Source of the DNA: Lachnospiraceae bacterium
Lineage (GTDB): Bacteria; Bacillota; Clostridia; Lachnospirales; Lachnospiraceae
Direction: 5' to 3'
Length of the DNA stretch: 64,000 nucleotides
NCBI GenBank assembly: GCA_024687205.1
Contig: JAILES010000061.1
Location: 34,212-98,211 of the forward strand
The notes below the pieces were generated by a model that had not been told where the DNA came from, did no database searches, and was given only the letters and a program-made list of their open reading frames with translations. A program made the position numbers and the translations under genes. Shown in pieces: positions 35,213-44,028 of the stretch (positions are counted from its first letter, which is position 1; every line of letters starts with the position of its first letter).

Positions 35213-36283
35213 GTGGAGAGATCAGATATACTTAAGAGATTCAGCCAGCATACGGATCTGGACGTGTTCATAAAGGCAACGGAGGAAGAAAAAGCCTACG
35301 TTGTACAGATGCGCCCGTCCACCACGTTTTTCAAAGACGGTATAAAGAGACTCGTTAAGAACAAAGTTGCCTTTGTGAGTTTCATCATCATCGTTCTGAT
35401 AACCCTTGCAGCGATATTTATACCGCTGTTCTGGCCTTACGCATACGACACGATGCTGGGTAATGTTCCGGGAAAACCCATGGATGCGTCTTTTAATAAT
35501 CTCCATCCTTTTGAGTACAGCCGTACGGAGCTTCGGAAGATAGCGGCGGGAGAGAGCATATTCCCCCATGTATTCGGTACGGATGCCCAGGGAAGGGATT
35601 ATTTCATAAGAGTTGTTTACGGAACACGTATATCGCTGGCGGTAGGTTTTTTCGCATCTATCATTGTGCTGCTGATAGGCACCACTGTTGGAGCGGTCAG
35701 CGGATACTGCGGCGGTAAAGTGGATCTGATCATCATGCGTATCGTGGATATCATTTATTCGCTGCCTGACATGCTGATGGTCATACTGCTTGCATCGGTC
35801 CTCAAGCTCACGCTGGGACCTGCCATAGACGGCACGGTGCTTGCATCCATAGGATCAAATATCATCAGTCTTTTCATAGTCTTCGGTGTACTTTACTGGG
35901 TATCAATGGCAAGACTGATAAGAGGCCAGATACTTTCCTTAAGAGAGCAGGAATATGTGCTGGCTGCCCGGGCTGCGGGAGCGGGAGGCGGCTGGATAAT
36001 CAAGAAACACCTGCTTCCGAACTGCATGAGCGTGATCTTTATTTCCGTTGCGCTGCAGATACCGAGCGCGATCTTTACCGAGAGTTATCTTTCCTTTATC
36101 GGTCTGGGTGTCAATGCGCCCATGCCTTCACTCGGTTCCCTTGCATCGGACGCACTGAACGGCCTTAATTCTTACGCCTACAGAATGGTAATACCTGCCA
36201 TAGTGATATCGCTCATAGTGCTGTCATTAAACCTTTTCGGCGACGGACTCAGGGATGCTTTCGATCCCAAGCTTAATACTTAA
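35213..36283 (+). CDS. oppC: Oligopeptide ABC transporter permease OppC
   Basis: 356-residue permease, GTG start with GGAG overlapping the oppB stop. It has the long N-terminal cytosolic region of OppC proteins, a first helix (VAFVSFIIIVLITLAAIFIPLFW), the family motif HVFGTDAQGRDYFIRVVYGTRISLAVG, and the EAA loop EYVLAARAAGAGGGWIIKKHLLPN. It pairs with OppB to form the channel. Confidence 0.93.
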   Translation: MERSDILKRFSQHTDLDVFIKATEEEKAYVVQMRPSTTFFKDGIKRLVKNKVAFVSFIIIVLITLAAIFIPLFWPYAYDTMLGNVPGKPMDASFNNLHPFEYSRTELRKIAAGESIFPHVFGTDAQGRDYFIRVVYGTRISLAVGFFASIIVLLIGTTVGAVSGYCGGKVDLIIMRIVDIIYSLPDMLMVILLASVLKLTLGPAIDGTVLASIGSNIISLFIVFGVLYWVSMARLIRGQILSLREQEYVLAARAAGAGGGWIIKKHLLPNCMSVIFISVALQIPSAIFTESYLSFIGLGVNAPMPSLGSLASDALNGLNSYAYRMVIPAIVISLIVLSLNLFGDGLRDAFDPKLNT

Positions 36284-36298
36284 GGGAGGTGGCAGATC

Positions 36299-37294
36299 AT
36301 GAGCATGCTTGAGGTAAAAGATCTTCATACATCATTCTTTACGGACGCCGGTGAAGTGAAAGCCGTTAACGGTGTTTCCTTTACTCTGGATGAAGGAAAG
36401 GTGCTTGGTATAGTGGGTGAATCGGGCTCCGGTAAATCGGTGACCGCTTATTCGATAATGCAGATACTGGCGGGAAGCGGAAAGATAGTATCAGGATCCA
36501 TCAAATTCAAGGGACAGGAGCTGGTTGATGCCGGTGAAAAGGTGATGAAGACCGTCAGGGGAAACAAGATATCCATTATCTTCCAGGACCCCATGACTTC
36601 TCTTAATCCGACCTACACCATAGGTCATCAGCTTATGGAGGCCATACTCCTCCATACTGACAGAAACAAGGATCAGGCAAGGGAACGCGCGTTAGAGATG
36701 CTGCGTCTCGTAAACGTAAATGAACCCGAAAAGCGCCTTAAACAATACCCTTACGAGTTTTCGGGCGGTATGAGGCAGAGGGTCATGATAGCAATGGCGC
36801 TTGCCTGCGAACCTGACATACTGATCGCCGACGAACCCACAACGGCTCTGGATGTTACGATACAGGCCCAGATACTCGAACTTATGAAGAGTCTTCAGAA
36901 AGAACTGGGAATGGCCATAATCATGATAACCCATGATCTCGGTGTTGTAGCACAGATGTGTGATGAAGTGATAGTCATGTATGCGGGCAGCATCTGCGAA
37001 CAGGGTACCGCTGATGAGATATTTTATCATCCCGCACATGAGTATACAAAGGGACTGATGAGGTCAATACCTTCGGTGGAGGATGCGGGAGCGCGTCTTA
37101 AACCCATAAGCGGCACACCCATCGATCTGCTGAACATGCCTAAGGGCTGTGCATTCGCCCCCAGATGTGAAGCGGCCATGAAGATCTGTCTGAATGAGAA
37201 ATGTGAGCGCATGCAGCTTAATGAAGACCATGCGGCGGCCTGCTGGATGAACGTAAAGGCCGTACTGGATAAAGAGAAAGGTGGTGAGGCGTGA
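36299..37294 (+). CDS. oppD: Oligopeptide ABC transporter ATP-binding protein OppD
   Basis: 331 residues. Walker A GESGSGKS, signature FSGGMRQRVMIAMAL, Walker B ILIADEPTTALDVTIQ and the switch His in MITHDLGVV are all seen. The C-terminal Opp/Dpp extension has a cysteine cluster (GCAFAPRCEAAMKICLNEKC) that in this family binds an iron-sulfur cluster. GGAGGT precedes the ATG. It ends overlapping the oppF start. Confidence 0.94.
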   Translation: MSMLEVKDLHTSFFTDAGEVKAVNGVSFTLDEGKVLGIVGESGSGKSVTAYSIMQILAGSGKIVSGSIKFKGQELVDAGEKVMKTVRGNKISIIFQDPMTSLNPTYTIGHQLMEAILLHTDRNKDQARERALEMLRLVNVNEPEKRLKQYPYEFSGGMRQRVMIAMALACEPDILIADEPTTALDVTIQAQILELMKSLQKELGMAIIMITHDLGVVAQMCDEVIVMYAGSICEQGTADEIFYHPAHEYTKGLMRSIPSVEDAGARLKPISGTPIDLLNMPKGCAFAPRCEAAMKICLNEKCERMQLNEDHAAACWMNVKAVLDKEKGGEA

Positions 37295-38277
37295 TGAGTG
37301 AAAACAAAACGCCTCTTGTAGAGGTCAAGAATCTCAAACAGTATTTTGACGTAAGTGTGGGGATGTTCAAATCCCTTCCGCTCAAGGCAGTGGATGATGT
37401 TTCTTTTACGATAAATAAGGGAGAGACCCTCGGACTCGTAGGAGAGAGCGGCTGCGGCAAGACCACCGTCGGAAGGACCATTCTCCATCTGTACAAGCCC
37501 ACGGCCGGCGAAGTATGGTATGACGGAGAAAAGATCGGCGACAAAAAGAGTCTGCAGGAATTCAGGAAGAAAGCAACCATGGTATTTCAGGATCCCTATT
37601 CTTCACTGAATCCGCGCATGACGGTTGCGGATATAATAGCCGAGCCTCTGGATGTGCATAAGATGTACGATTCCCCGAAGGAGAGACGTGAGCGCATACT
37701 TGAGCTGATGGGATATGTGGGACTTAATTCCGAACATGCTTCACGTTATGCCCATGAGTTTTCAGGCGGACAGAGACAGAGGATAGGAATAGCCAGGTCA
37801 CTGGCACTGAATCCCGGTTTCGTTGTCTGTGATGAGCCGGTTTCGGCACTGGATGTATCGATACAGGCGCAGGTCATCAACATGTTTGACGAACTGCAGG
37901 ATAAGCTGGGACTTACCTATCTGTTCATAGCCCACGATCTGCTGGTCGTAAGACATATAAGTGACAGGATAGCGGTCATGTATCTCGGACATATGGTTGA
38001 GATGGCCGATGCCGGAGAAATATATGATAACCCGCTGCATCCTTATTCCAAATCCCTTATAAGTGCGGTGCCTGTACCGGATCCGAAGATCGCCAGGGAA
38101 AACAAGCGTATCGTGCTGGAAGGCGATATACCCAGTCCGCTGAAAGCTCCGACGGGCTGTCCCTTCAGGACCAGATGTCCCCACGCTACGGAAGCCTGCG
38201 CACAGTCCATGCCGGAGCTTAAGGATATGGGCGGCGGACATATGGTGGCCTGCCACAGGATAGACGAGATAGCATAA
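37294..38277 (+). CDS. oppF: Oligopeptide ABC transporter ATP-binding protein OppF
   Basis: 327 residues; ATG at 37294 overlaps the oppD stop (a GTG three bases earlier is possible). Walker A GESGCGKT, signature FSGGQRQRIGIARSLAL, Walker B FVVCDEPVSALDVSIQAQ. The C-terminal cysteine motif GCPFRTRCPHATEAC is present. Second ATPase of the importer. Confidence 0.94.
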   Translation: MSENKTPLVEVKNLKQYFDVSVGMFKSLPLKAVDDVSFTINKGETLGLVGESGCGKTTVGRTILHLYKPTAGEVWYDGEKIGDKKSLQEFRKKATMVFQDPYSSLNPRMTVADIIAEPLDVHKMYDSPKERRERILELMGYVGLNSEHASRYAHEFSGGQRQRIGIARSLALNPGFVVCDEPVSALDVSIQAQVINMFDELQDKLGLTYLFIAHDLLVVRHISDRIAVMYLGHMVEMADAGEIYDNPLHPYSKSLISAVPVPDPKIARENKRIVLEGDIPSPLKAPTGCPFRTRCPHATEACAQSMPELKDMGGGHMVACHRIDEIA

Positions 38278-38364
38278 GTGTTCATGATCACCTTAGGGTG
38301 TTTATGATATAAATGATCGAAGGATTTGTGCCTTAGATCGAGAGTTTCAAAAGGAGGAAGAAAT

Positions 38365-40278
38365 ATGAAAAAGAGATTAATGGCAGCCGTACTTGCTTCA
38401 GTCCTTGCAGTCAGTTCACTTGCAGGCTGTGGTAATACAGGCGCAACAACAGGACAGGAGACTGAAACACAGACACCTGCAGTGGAGACGCCGGTCAGCA
38501 ATCCCGCTGATGACGGACTCGGTGCAGGCAGCAATGCGGGAGAGGACGTAACCGCTGAAACATCCGAGATAAACGTATGTTTCGGATCAGAGCCCGATAC
38601 CCTTGATCCCGCACTGAATTCCGCAGTAGACGGAGCTACACTGCTGGTACATCTTTTCCAGGGTCTGGCAAAATGGGAAATGAACGCTTCCGGCGTACTT
38701 GAGATTGTTCCGGATGCAGCAACAGAGCTTCCCGCAGGCGTAGAGAATGAAGACGGTTCCATCACTTATACCTATACCTTAAGAGACGGGCTTAAGTGGA
38801 GTGACGGACAGGATCTGAACAGCTGGGATTTCAAGTATGCATGGAACAGAGCAGCTTCCGCAGCACTGGCAGCTGACTACGGATACATGTTCGAAGTTGT
38901 CAGAGGATATGATGATGTAGCTGATGTTGATGATGACGGAAATCCGCTTCATCCCGAGGCACAGCTTGATGTTGATACTCCGGATGCAAAGACCATCGTA
39001 GTAACACTTAACAATGATGTTACTTACTGGAACGAGCTTCTTGCATTCCCTACCTACTTCCCCGTACGTGAGGATGTTGTAGGCAATGAAGCATGGGCAA
39101 CCGATCCTTCCACCTATGTGTGCAACGGACCTTACAAGATCGCATCATGGGAGCACAACAGCCTTATAAAGCTTGAGAAGAGCGAAAGCTATATCGATGC
39201 AAACGATATCTCAATGGGTACCATCAACTGCTATCTTTCCGATGATCAGAACAACATGCTGACCAACTTCCAGAACGGTTCATGGCAGCTTATCGATGAT
39301 GTTCCCACCAACGAGATCGCATCCATAAAGAGCCAGTATCCTACAGAGTTCTTCAACGTAGGTCAGCTCGGTACCTATTATGTATGCTGGAATGTGAACG
39401 AGGGTCTGCTTCCCGCAGGTTCACAGTATAAGGATGATGAAAATGCAAAGAGTGAGATCCGTAATGCCATCGGCCTTCTCTTTGACCGTAACTATATCGT
39501 AGAAGAGATAGCACAGGGCGGACAGCTTCCCGCTTCTTCATTCGTATCAATGGGTCTTACAGATGCGGACGGAAGCCAGTTCTATAAGAACTGCGGCGTG
39601 AGCGGTTCTTTTGACGGATACTATGATACTTCCGTAGACGCTTACGAAAACAACTTTACCGCTGCGGTAGAGACACTTAAGAAGTATTATGATTATGACG
39701 AAGCAGCAGGCAAGTTCACAAACTTCCCTACACTTACTTATCTGTACAACACCAGTGAAGGCCACAAGGCTATCGGTGAATATCTGCAGAACGTGCTTGC
39801 AGGCGTAGGTATCACTATGAATCTGGAGAACCAGGAGTGGGCTACATTCCTTAACACCCGTAAGGATGGCGATTATTCCATCGCACGTAACGGCTGGCTT
39901 GCAGATTACAACGATCCTATCAGCTTCCTGGATATGTGGACCACAGATTCCGGTAACAATGATGTTCAGTTCGGACGCGGAGCACATGCTAACGTTAAGA
40001 ACTACAGCCTTGATCTTACCTCTGTAGGTCTTGATACAAAGGTAGAGAACGGAACCTGGGCTGAGACCTACGATGTCCTGATCAAGGAGATCAAGTCCTG
40101 CACCGATAAGGACAGCAGATATAAGATGATGCACATGGCTGAGGATATGCTGATGACTACAGGCTGCATCACACCGCTGTACTTCTACACTGATATGTAT
40201 ATGCTTGATGATTCGGTTAAGGGCTTCTTCTCGAATCCTCTGGGATATAAGTATTTCATGTATACTTCGATAAAGTAA
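38365..40278 (+). CDS. oppA: Oligopeptide-binding lipoprotein OppA
   Basis: 637-residue SBP_bac_5 family solute-binding protein. The start at 38365 follows AAGGAGG; the signal peptide ends in the lipobox LAGC, so it is anchored outside the membrane. A Thr-rich linker leads to the binding domain: EPDTLDPALNSAVDGATLLVHLFQGL, TYTLRDGLKWSDGQDLNSWDFKYAWNRA. Gene order with the B-C-D-F subunits and a terminator after it indicate the end of the operon. A gap of 87 bases before the gene may allow separate, higher expression. It is longer than the usual 540-600 residues. Confidence 0.92.
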   Translation: MKKRLMAAVLASVLAVSSLAGCGNTGATTGQETETQTPAVETPVSNPADDGLGAGSNAGEDVTAETSEINVCFGSEPDTLDPALNSAVDGATLLVHLFQGLAKWEMNASGVLEIVPDAATELPAGVENEDGSITYTYTLRDGLKWSDGQDLNSWDFKYAWNRAASAALAADYGYMFEVVRGYDDVADVDDDGNPLHPEAQLDVDTPDAKTIVVTLNNDVTYWNELLAFPTYFPVREDVVGNEAWATDPSTYVCNGPYKIASWEHNSLIKLEKSESYIDANDISMGTINCYLSDDQNNMLTNFQNGSWQLIDDVPTNEIASIKSQYPTEFFNVGQLGTYYVCWNVNEGLLPAGSQYKDDENAKSEIRNAIGLLFDRNYIVEEIAQGGQLPASSFVSMGLTDADGSQFYKNCGVSGSFDGYYDTSVDAYENNFTAAVETLKKYYDYDEAAGKFTNFPTLTYLYNTSEGHKAIGEYLQNVLAGVGITMNLENQEWATFLNTRKDGDYSIARNGWLADYNDPISFLDMWTTDSGNNDVQFGRGAHANVKNYSLDLTSVGLDTKVENGTWAETYDVLIKEIKSCTDKDSRYKMMHMAEDMLMTTGCITPLYFYTDMYMLDDSVKGFFSNPLGYKYFMYTSIK

Positions 40279-40288
40279 GTTTATAGTA

Positions 40289-40340
40289 CCCCTCATCAGT
40301 CGCCTTCGGCGGCAGCTTCTCCCCAAAGGGGAGAAGCCTT
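40289..40340 (+). repeat. REP-like palindromic intergenic element
   Basis: Two adjacent hairpins, CGCCTTCGGCG (40301-40311) and GCTTCTCCCC/GGGGAGAAGC (40315-40337, AAA loop), preceded by CCCCTCATCAGT. Elements of this look are dispersed in many copies in gut and rumen Firmicutes genomes; that family link is from memory, and no second copy is in this window. Confidence 0.55.
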
Positions 40341-40352
40341 AGGGACGAAAGC

Positions 40353-40380
40353 AACCGGGGCATCTTGGCCCCGGTTTTTT
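40353..40380 (+). terminator. Rho-independent terminator of the opp operon
   Basis: Stem CCGGGGC (40355-40361) / GCCCCGG (40368-40374), extended by AA/TT, six-base loop, then six T. Directly precedes the NUDIX gene's ribosome site. Confidence 0.93.
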
Positions 40381-40395
40381 AAAGGAGAAAAAACA

Positions 40396-40980
40396 ATGGC
40401 TGATGAACTGATAAGACAGGATAAGCTCGAAAATATGAAAACCGAAAGGCTTAAACGCACCGAAGTGGCCAAAGGGGCGATCCTTACGTACTGCAGGGAT
40501 ACGGTGAAGATACCCAACGGAAATATCAGAGAGTACGATTATATAGCCCATCAGGGTGCAGCCGCAGTATTACCGGTAGATGATGAAGGAAGACTGATAC
40601 TGGTAAGGCAGTACAGAAATGCCTTGGACCGTTTTACGCTTGAGATACCTGCGGGAGGTCTTGAAGCTCCGGATGAGCCCACAAAAGATGCGGCGGAAAG
40701 AGAGCTTACCGAAGAGACCGGGTTCAAAGCAGAAAAAATAGAATTTCTGATCTCAATCTTTCCGACTGTTGCCTACAGCGGGGAGAAGATAGATATATAT
40801 CTGGCAAGAGGACTATCAAGGGCGGAAAGGCATCTCGACGAGGACGAATATATCAATGTTGAGGCATGGAAAACCGAAGATCTGGAAAAATTAATCTATG
40901 ACGGTAAACTTCAGGATGCAAAGACCATTTCTGCGGTGATGGCCTACAAAGTCGCTAAAGATGAGGGAAGGATATATTGA
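40396..40980 (+). CDS. NUDIX hydrolase (ADP-ribose pyrophosphatase-like)
   Basis: 194 residues. A perfect NUDIX box G-x5-E-x7-RELTEETGF is present (about residues 93-115), binding the catalytic divalent metal. The surroundings (GAAAVLPVDDEGRLILVRQYRNALDRFTLEIPAGG and later AYSGEKIDIYLA) match the ADP-ribose pyrophosphatase subfamily (NudF-like), which splits ADP-ribose to AMP and ribose 5-phosphate. A strong AAAGGAG site precedes the ATG. No own promoter is obvious after the terminator, so some read-through from opp is possible. Confidence 0.88.
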   Translation: MADELIRQDKLENMKTERLKRTEVAKGAILTYCRDTVKIPNGNIREYDYIAHQGAAAVLPVDDEGRLILVRQYRNALDRFTLEIPAGGLEAPDEPTKDAAERELTEETGFKAEKIEFLISIFPTVAYSGEKIDIYLARGLSRAERHLDEDEYINVEAWKTEDLEKLIYDGKLQDAKTISAVMAYKVAKDEGRIY

Positions 40981-40993
40981 CCTATTTGGTCAA
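40977..40993. other. Palindrome TTGACC-TATTT-GGTCAA across the NUDIX stop codon
   Basis: Perfect 6-bp inverted repeat with a five-base loop that includes the TGA stop. There is no T run. It may be a small operator or chance. Confidence 0.25.
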
Positions 40994-41126
40994 TGCGCAT
41001 TCCGCTGTTTTAGCTTATGTTACCCTCTTTTTTTCAAGATGTGGTGGAGATAAAAAACTCACTCCGACATTTTGTGTCAAGCAAAATTCTGCATTTTTTT
41101 TAAGAAAAAAAAACTTGAAAATCTGT

Positions 41127-41155
41127 TTGAAATCGTGATTTCCATAACTTATAAT
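41127..41155 (+). promoter_or_regulatory. Strong sigma-A promoter of the xer gene
   Basis: TTGAAA (41127-41132), 17-bp spacer, TATAAT (41150-41155); a second TTGAAA sits 12 bases upstream. It leaves a leader of about 88 bases, in which a short reading frame begins at 41228 (ATGAAAAGAGGA) and runs into the xer start in another frame. The 134 bases before the promoter hold only A/T tracts and the stop-codon palindrome. Confidence 0.85.
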
Positions 41156-41249
41156 CCATTTTGTACCGCGTACGACTGTTATTTTTATGCAGTAGCATAG
41201 AATGCCGCAGGCGGTCGGGGGAGAATAATGAAAAGAGGACATTTAAAAA

Positions 41250-42167
41250 ATGGAAGTACTTGAAACAACTATCGACGGAGTTACTATCAAGGAAACGGAA
41301 GAATTCATCACCTATCTCAGGGAAGTCAAGAAGACATCAAGGAATACCGAGTTATCTTATAAGAGGGATCTTGTAAAGCTGGAGAATTATCTGGCAGCTC
41401 AGGGTATTACGGATGTTTCCAGAGTATCGGTGACCACACTGCAGTCATACATTCTCTATATGGAGAGGAGTGGCTTTGCTTCTGCTACTGTTTCCAGAAA
41501 TATTGCATCGATAAAAGCATTCTTCCATTTTCTTTTCAGAAAGGGCTATATAAAAGAAGATATCTCCGAAGATCTGAAGGCACCCAAGATCGAGAAGAAG
41601 CTGCCTGAGATCCTTACCACCGAAGAAGTCAACAGACTGCTTGAGCAGCCCAGAGGAGCTTCACCTAAGGACCTGAGAGACAGGGCAATGCTGGAACTTC
41701 TTTATGCAACCGGCATTCGTGTTTCCGAGCTTATCAGCCTTAATATGAGCGATGTTAATCTTCAGGTAGGTTATATCATGTGCCGTGATGCAAGAAAGGA
41801 AAGAGTGGTTCCTTTCGGAGCTCCCGCAAAAAGGGCACTCGGAGAATATCTCAAGAATGCAAGACCGATGATGATCGCCGATCAGAGTTCCGACGTACTC
41901 TTTACCAACTGCTCGGGACAGCCCATGAGCAGACAGGGATTCTGGAAGCTTGTTAAATACTATGCGAGAAAGGCCGGCATCACTTCGGACATCACACCGC
42001 ACACACTGAGACATTCCTTTGCGGCTCATCTTGTGGAGAACGGTGCAGATTTAAGAAGCGTTCAGGAAATGCTTGGGCATTCCGATATATCCACCACACA
42101 GATATACGCAAATATGAGCCAGAACAGATTACGTGAAGTATACGCAAAGAATTTCCCGAGAGGATAA
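41250..42167 (+). CDS. xerD: Tyrosine recombinase XerC/XerD
   Basis: 305 residues, the length of chromosomal Xer proteins. The N-terminal SAM-like core-binding domain (EEFITYLREVKKTSRNTELSYKRDL, about 15-40) is followed by the catalytic domain with the R-K-H-R-H-Y set: ATGIRVSELISLN, HTLRHSFAAHLVENGADLR, LGHSDISTTQIYANM. Such enzymes resolve chromosome dimers at dif. No integration module or phage gene adjoins it, so a housekeeping role is more likely than a mobile one; XerC versus XerD cannot be settled here. No dif-like site was recognised. The ribosome site (AGAGGA) is weak. Confidence 0.85.
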   Translation: MEVLETTIDGVTIKETEEFITYLREVKKTSRNTELSYKRDLVKLENYLAAQGITDVSRVSVTTLQSYILYMERSGFASATVSRNIASIKAFFHFLFRKGYIKEDISEDLKAPKIEKKLPEILTTEEVNRLLEQPRGASPKDLRDRAMLELLYATGIRVSELISLNMSDVNLQVGYIMCRDARKERVVPFGAPAKRALGEYLKNARPMMIADQSSDVLFTNCSGQPMSRQGFWKLVKYYARKAGITSDITPHTLRHSFAAHLVENGADLRSVQEMLGHSDISTTQIYANMSQNRLREVYAKNFPRG

Positions 42168-42179
42168 GGATAAAAAATC

Positions 42180-42206
42180 AAAGCCCTGCGATGCAGGGCT
42201 TTTTTT
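42180..42206. terminator. Bidirectional terminator between xer and the PHP gene
   Basis: Perfect stem AAAGCCCTGC (42180-42189) / GCAGGGCTTT (42193-42202), GAT loop, T run after it. The matching A run upstream lets it also serve the minus-strand PHP gene, whose stop lies 10 bases downstream. Confidence 0.92.
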
Positions 42207-42216
42207 GTTGCGTTTT

Positions 42217-43038
42217 TTACAGTTTGTGATATTCGGGAAGGCGGTTTTCAAATACGCAGTAGTATTCGAAACCGGCGGCTTTCAGAAGCTCACATACATC
42301 GTCAAAACGGTAGGCTATCTGGCCCGTATCATGGGCATCCGAACCTATGGTGATTATCTCACCGCCCAGTTCCCTGTAACGCTTAAGAATGTCAAATGAG
42401 GGATTGGGGCCGCCCAGATCATATTTGTAGCCGCTGGTATTGGCTTCTATGCCTTTGCCGTTTTCTATGAGCTTCTTAAGTATGCGGTCTATCGGTTCGC
42501 GGAACTCGTCAAAAACGAAGTTTTTATTAAGAGTAGGACCGTATCTTAATATATAGTCCAGATGTCCGTATACATCAAAGTTCTCAAACCCGCGTATGCA
42601 TTCGAAGATGTAGTCAAAGTATTCGCGCCAGGCATCCTTTTCATCCCGGCCGCCGAAAAAGCTCTCACGGAGATAGGGATCTTTGCCGTTGCAGAGGTGG
42701 GAAGAAGCGATGATAAAATCAAAATCATACTGCTTGGTGTACATAAGATTTTTACGTTGACATGTGGTCTGCATGCCGAGTTCTATGCCGAAATTGATCT
42801 TGATCCGGCCCTCATATTCGTTGCGGTATCTTAAGAGATCATAAAGATATGCATCGGTATTGACTTCGAATTTTTCTTCGGGCTCATCTTCGGTATAGAC
42901 AAAATCAAAATCCATATGCTCGGTAAAGCACATTTCTTTAAGACCCAGTTTAAGAGCCTGCTCTATCATATCTTTCATCGGGGTGTGTGAATCCCCGGAA
43001 AAAGAAGAGTGCAGGTGGGTATCGGCTATGATATTCAT
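42217..43038 (-). CDS. hisK: Histidinol-phosphatase of the PHP family
   Basis: 273 residues. PHP metal motifs are present: ADTHLHSSFSGDSHTPM at the N-terminus, CFTEHMDFDF, IASSHLCNG, DVYGHLDYILRYG and IGSDAHDTGQIAYRFD near the C-terminus. This pattern fits HisK-type histidinol-phosphate phosphatases (step 8 of histidine synthesis in Firmicutes), but PHP enzymes of close sequence have other phosphoester substrates, and no other his gene is nearby. AAGGAG precedes the ATG. It lies 11 bases after the proline-rich gene on the same strand and is probably cotranscribed. Confidence 0.85.
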   Translation of the reverse strand: MNIIADTHLHSSFSGDSHTPMKDMIEQALKLGLKEMCFTEHMDFDFVYTEDEPEEKFEVNTDAYLYDLLRYRNEYEGRIKINFGIELGMQTTCQRKNLMYTKQYDFDFIIASSHLCNGKDPYLRESFFGGRDEKDAWREYFDYIFECIRGFENFDVYGHLDYILRYGPTLNKNFVFDEFREPIDRILKKLIENGKGIEANTSGYKYDLGGPNPSFDILKRYRELGGEIITIGSDAHDTGQIAYRFDDVCELLKAAGFEYYCVFENRLPEYHKL

Positions 43039-43049
43039 GTGGAAGCTCC

Positions 43050-43907
43050 TTATCCGATAAGCGTCAGAAGATTCATGAACGCTTCATATTCTGTAAGTCC
43101 GCGGCTTTCCTTCTGCTTGGTGATATGTTTTGCGGTATAATTGCCGTCATCGTTACGGAATATCTGTATCACCGGAGTATTCTTGGTAGGAAGGATCGGA
43201 AGCAGTGCCGGAAGCGATGCCGAACTTTCCGAAGGCGTTGACATGGGAAGCAGACCGTTCATACCATCCAAGCCGTAAGGATGGAAGGGATCGGTCACAC
43301 CGGTGCTGCCCCAGGTACCTGTAAGACCTCCGGTAGCTGATATAGCTGACTTTCCCGAGCTTCCGGAAAGAGGAAGCATGCCGGGCAGAAGACCTCCGGG
43401 AGAAGTTACCTCCAGGACGGCCGGTTTATATTGAGAGGATATCTCGCCGATTCTGGGCTGAGTATCCGGAATTATCGTGGGACTGATGCCTACGCTCTGG
43501 TTGCCTGAAAGAGGCGGCAGAACGGATGCTGAGGGGGCCGCGGAAACCTGCGGAGCGCCAAGAGGCGGAAGGGTCGGAGCCGCGTTAGCTGCGGAAACCT
43601 GCGGAGCGCCAAGAGGCGGAAGCGACGGGGCCGCATTAGCCGCGGAAACCTGCGGAGCGCCAAGAGGCGGAAGCGACGGGGCCGCATTAATCACAGAAGC
43701 CTGCGGTGCACCAAGAGGCGGAAGGGTCGGCGCTGTGTTAGCAGCAGCCGAAGTAGGCAGCGTAGCTGCACTTCTGACCTGAGGCGCGGGACTTTCGGCA
43801 GGCTGTGCTGCCGGGAGCGGCTGTAATGATTCCACTGCGGGCGCTACAGGTGTCGGAACCGGTCCCGTAGGCGGAGTAAAAGTCGGTTTCTGGTTAAAAA
43901 GTGCCAT
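43050..43907 (-). CDS. Proline/alanine-rich repeat protein, hypothetical
   Basis: 285 residues, no signal peptide or membrane segment. Residues 1-50 are rich in Pro, Thr and Ala. Then come four units of about 17 residues built on LPPLGAPQVSAANAAPS. A Gly/Ser/Pro-rich middle follows. The last 50 residues look folded (TPVIQIFRNDDGNYTAKHI, then KESRGLTEYEAFMNLLTLIG). The low-complexity part may be a flexible linker or binding platform for the C-terminal domain. GGGGGGAT precedes the ATG. I recognise no family. Confidence 0.6.
   Translation of the reverse strand: MALFNQKPTFTPPTGPVPTPVAPAVESLQPLPAAQPAESPAPQVRSAATLPTSAAANTAPTLPPLGAPQASVINAAPSLPPLGAPQVSAANAAPSLPPLGAPQVSAANAAPTLPPLGAPQVSAAPSASVLPPLSGNQSVGISPTIIPDTQPRIGEISSQYKPAVLEVTSPGGLLPGMLPLSGSSGKSAISATGGLTGTWGSTGVTDPFHPYGLDGMNGLLPMSTPSESSASLPALLPILPTKNTPVIQIFRNDDGNYTAKHITKQKESRGLTEYEAFMNLLTLIG
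43541..43744 (-). repeat. 51-bp tandem repeat, four units
   Basis: Units begin at about 43541, 43592, 43643 and 43694 with exactly 51-bp spacing. The inner ones are nearly identical, the outer ones diverged. They encode the LPPLGAPQVSAANAAPS units. Frame is kept if unit number changes. Confidence 0.92.
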
Positions 43908-43935
43908 TGTGTTATCCCCCCAAAATTACGTGACT

Positions 43936-43965
43936 ATTTTATCATAATTTATGCATTTTGCGCAA
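43936..43965 (-). promoter_or_regulatory. Candidate promoter of the minus-strand pair
   Basis: Read on the minus strand: TTGCGC (43965-43960), 18-bp spacer, TAAAAT (43941-43936). It is divergent from the gap promoter. Confidence 0.4.
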
Positions 43966-43990
43966 TACACAAAATTTATATACTTTTCCC

Positions 43991-44019
43991 TTGTATTTTT
44001 GGCGCTTTAGGTCTAAAAT
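43991..44019 (+). promoter_or_regulatory. Candidate promoter of gap
   Basis: TTGTAT (43991-43996), 17-bp spacer, TAAAAT (44014-44019). A second -10-like TATAAT lies at 44048-44053 but is only 18 bases before the start codon and has no good -35. Confidence 0.55.
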
Positions 44020-44028
44020 AGTGACCGA

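Noticed and set aside
41250..42167. Xer recombinase as the integrase of a mobile element
   Set aside because: No phage, plasmid or conjugation genes, no tRNA or direct repeats beside it; length and motifs fit a chromosomal XerC/XerD.
43477..43782. Plus-strand open frame with GAPRGG repeats
   Set aside because: Antisense by-product of the 51-bp repeat in the proline-rich gene.
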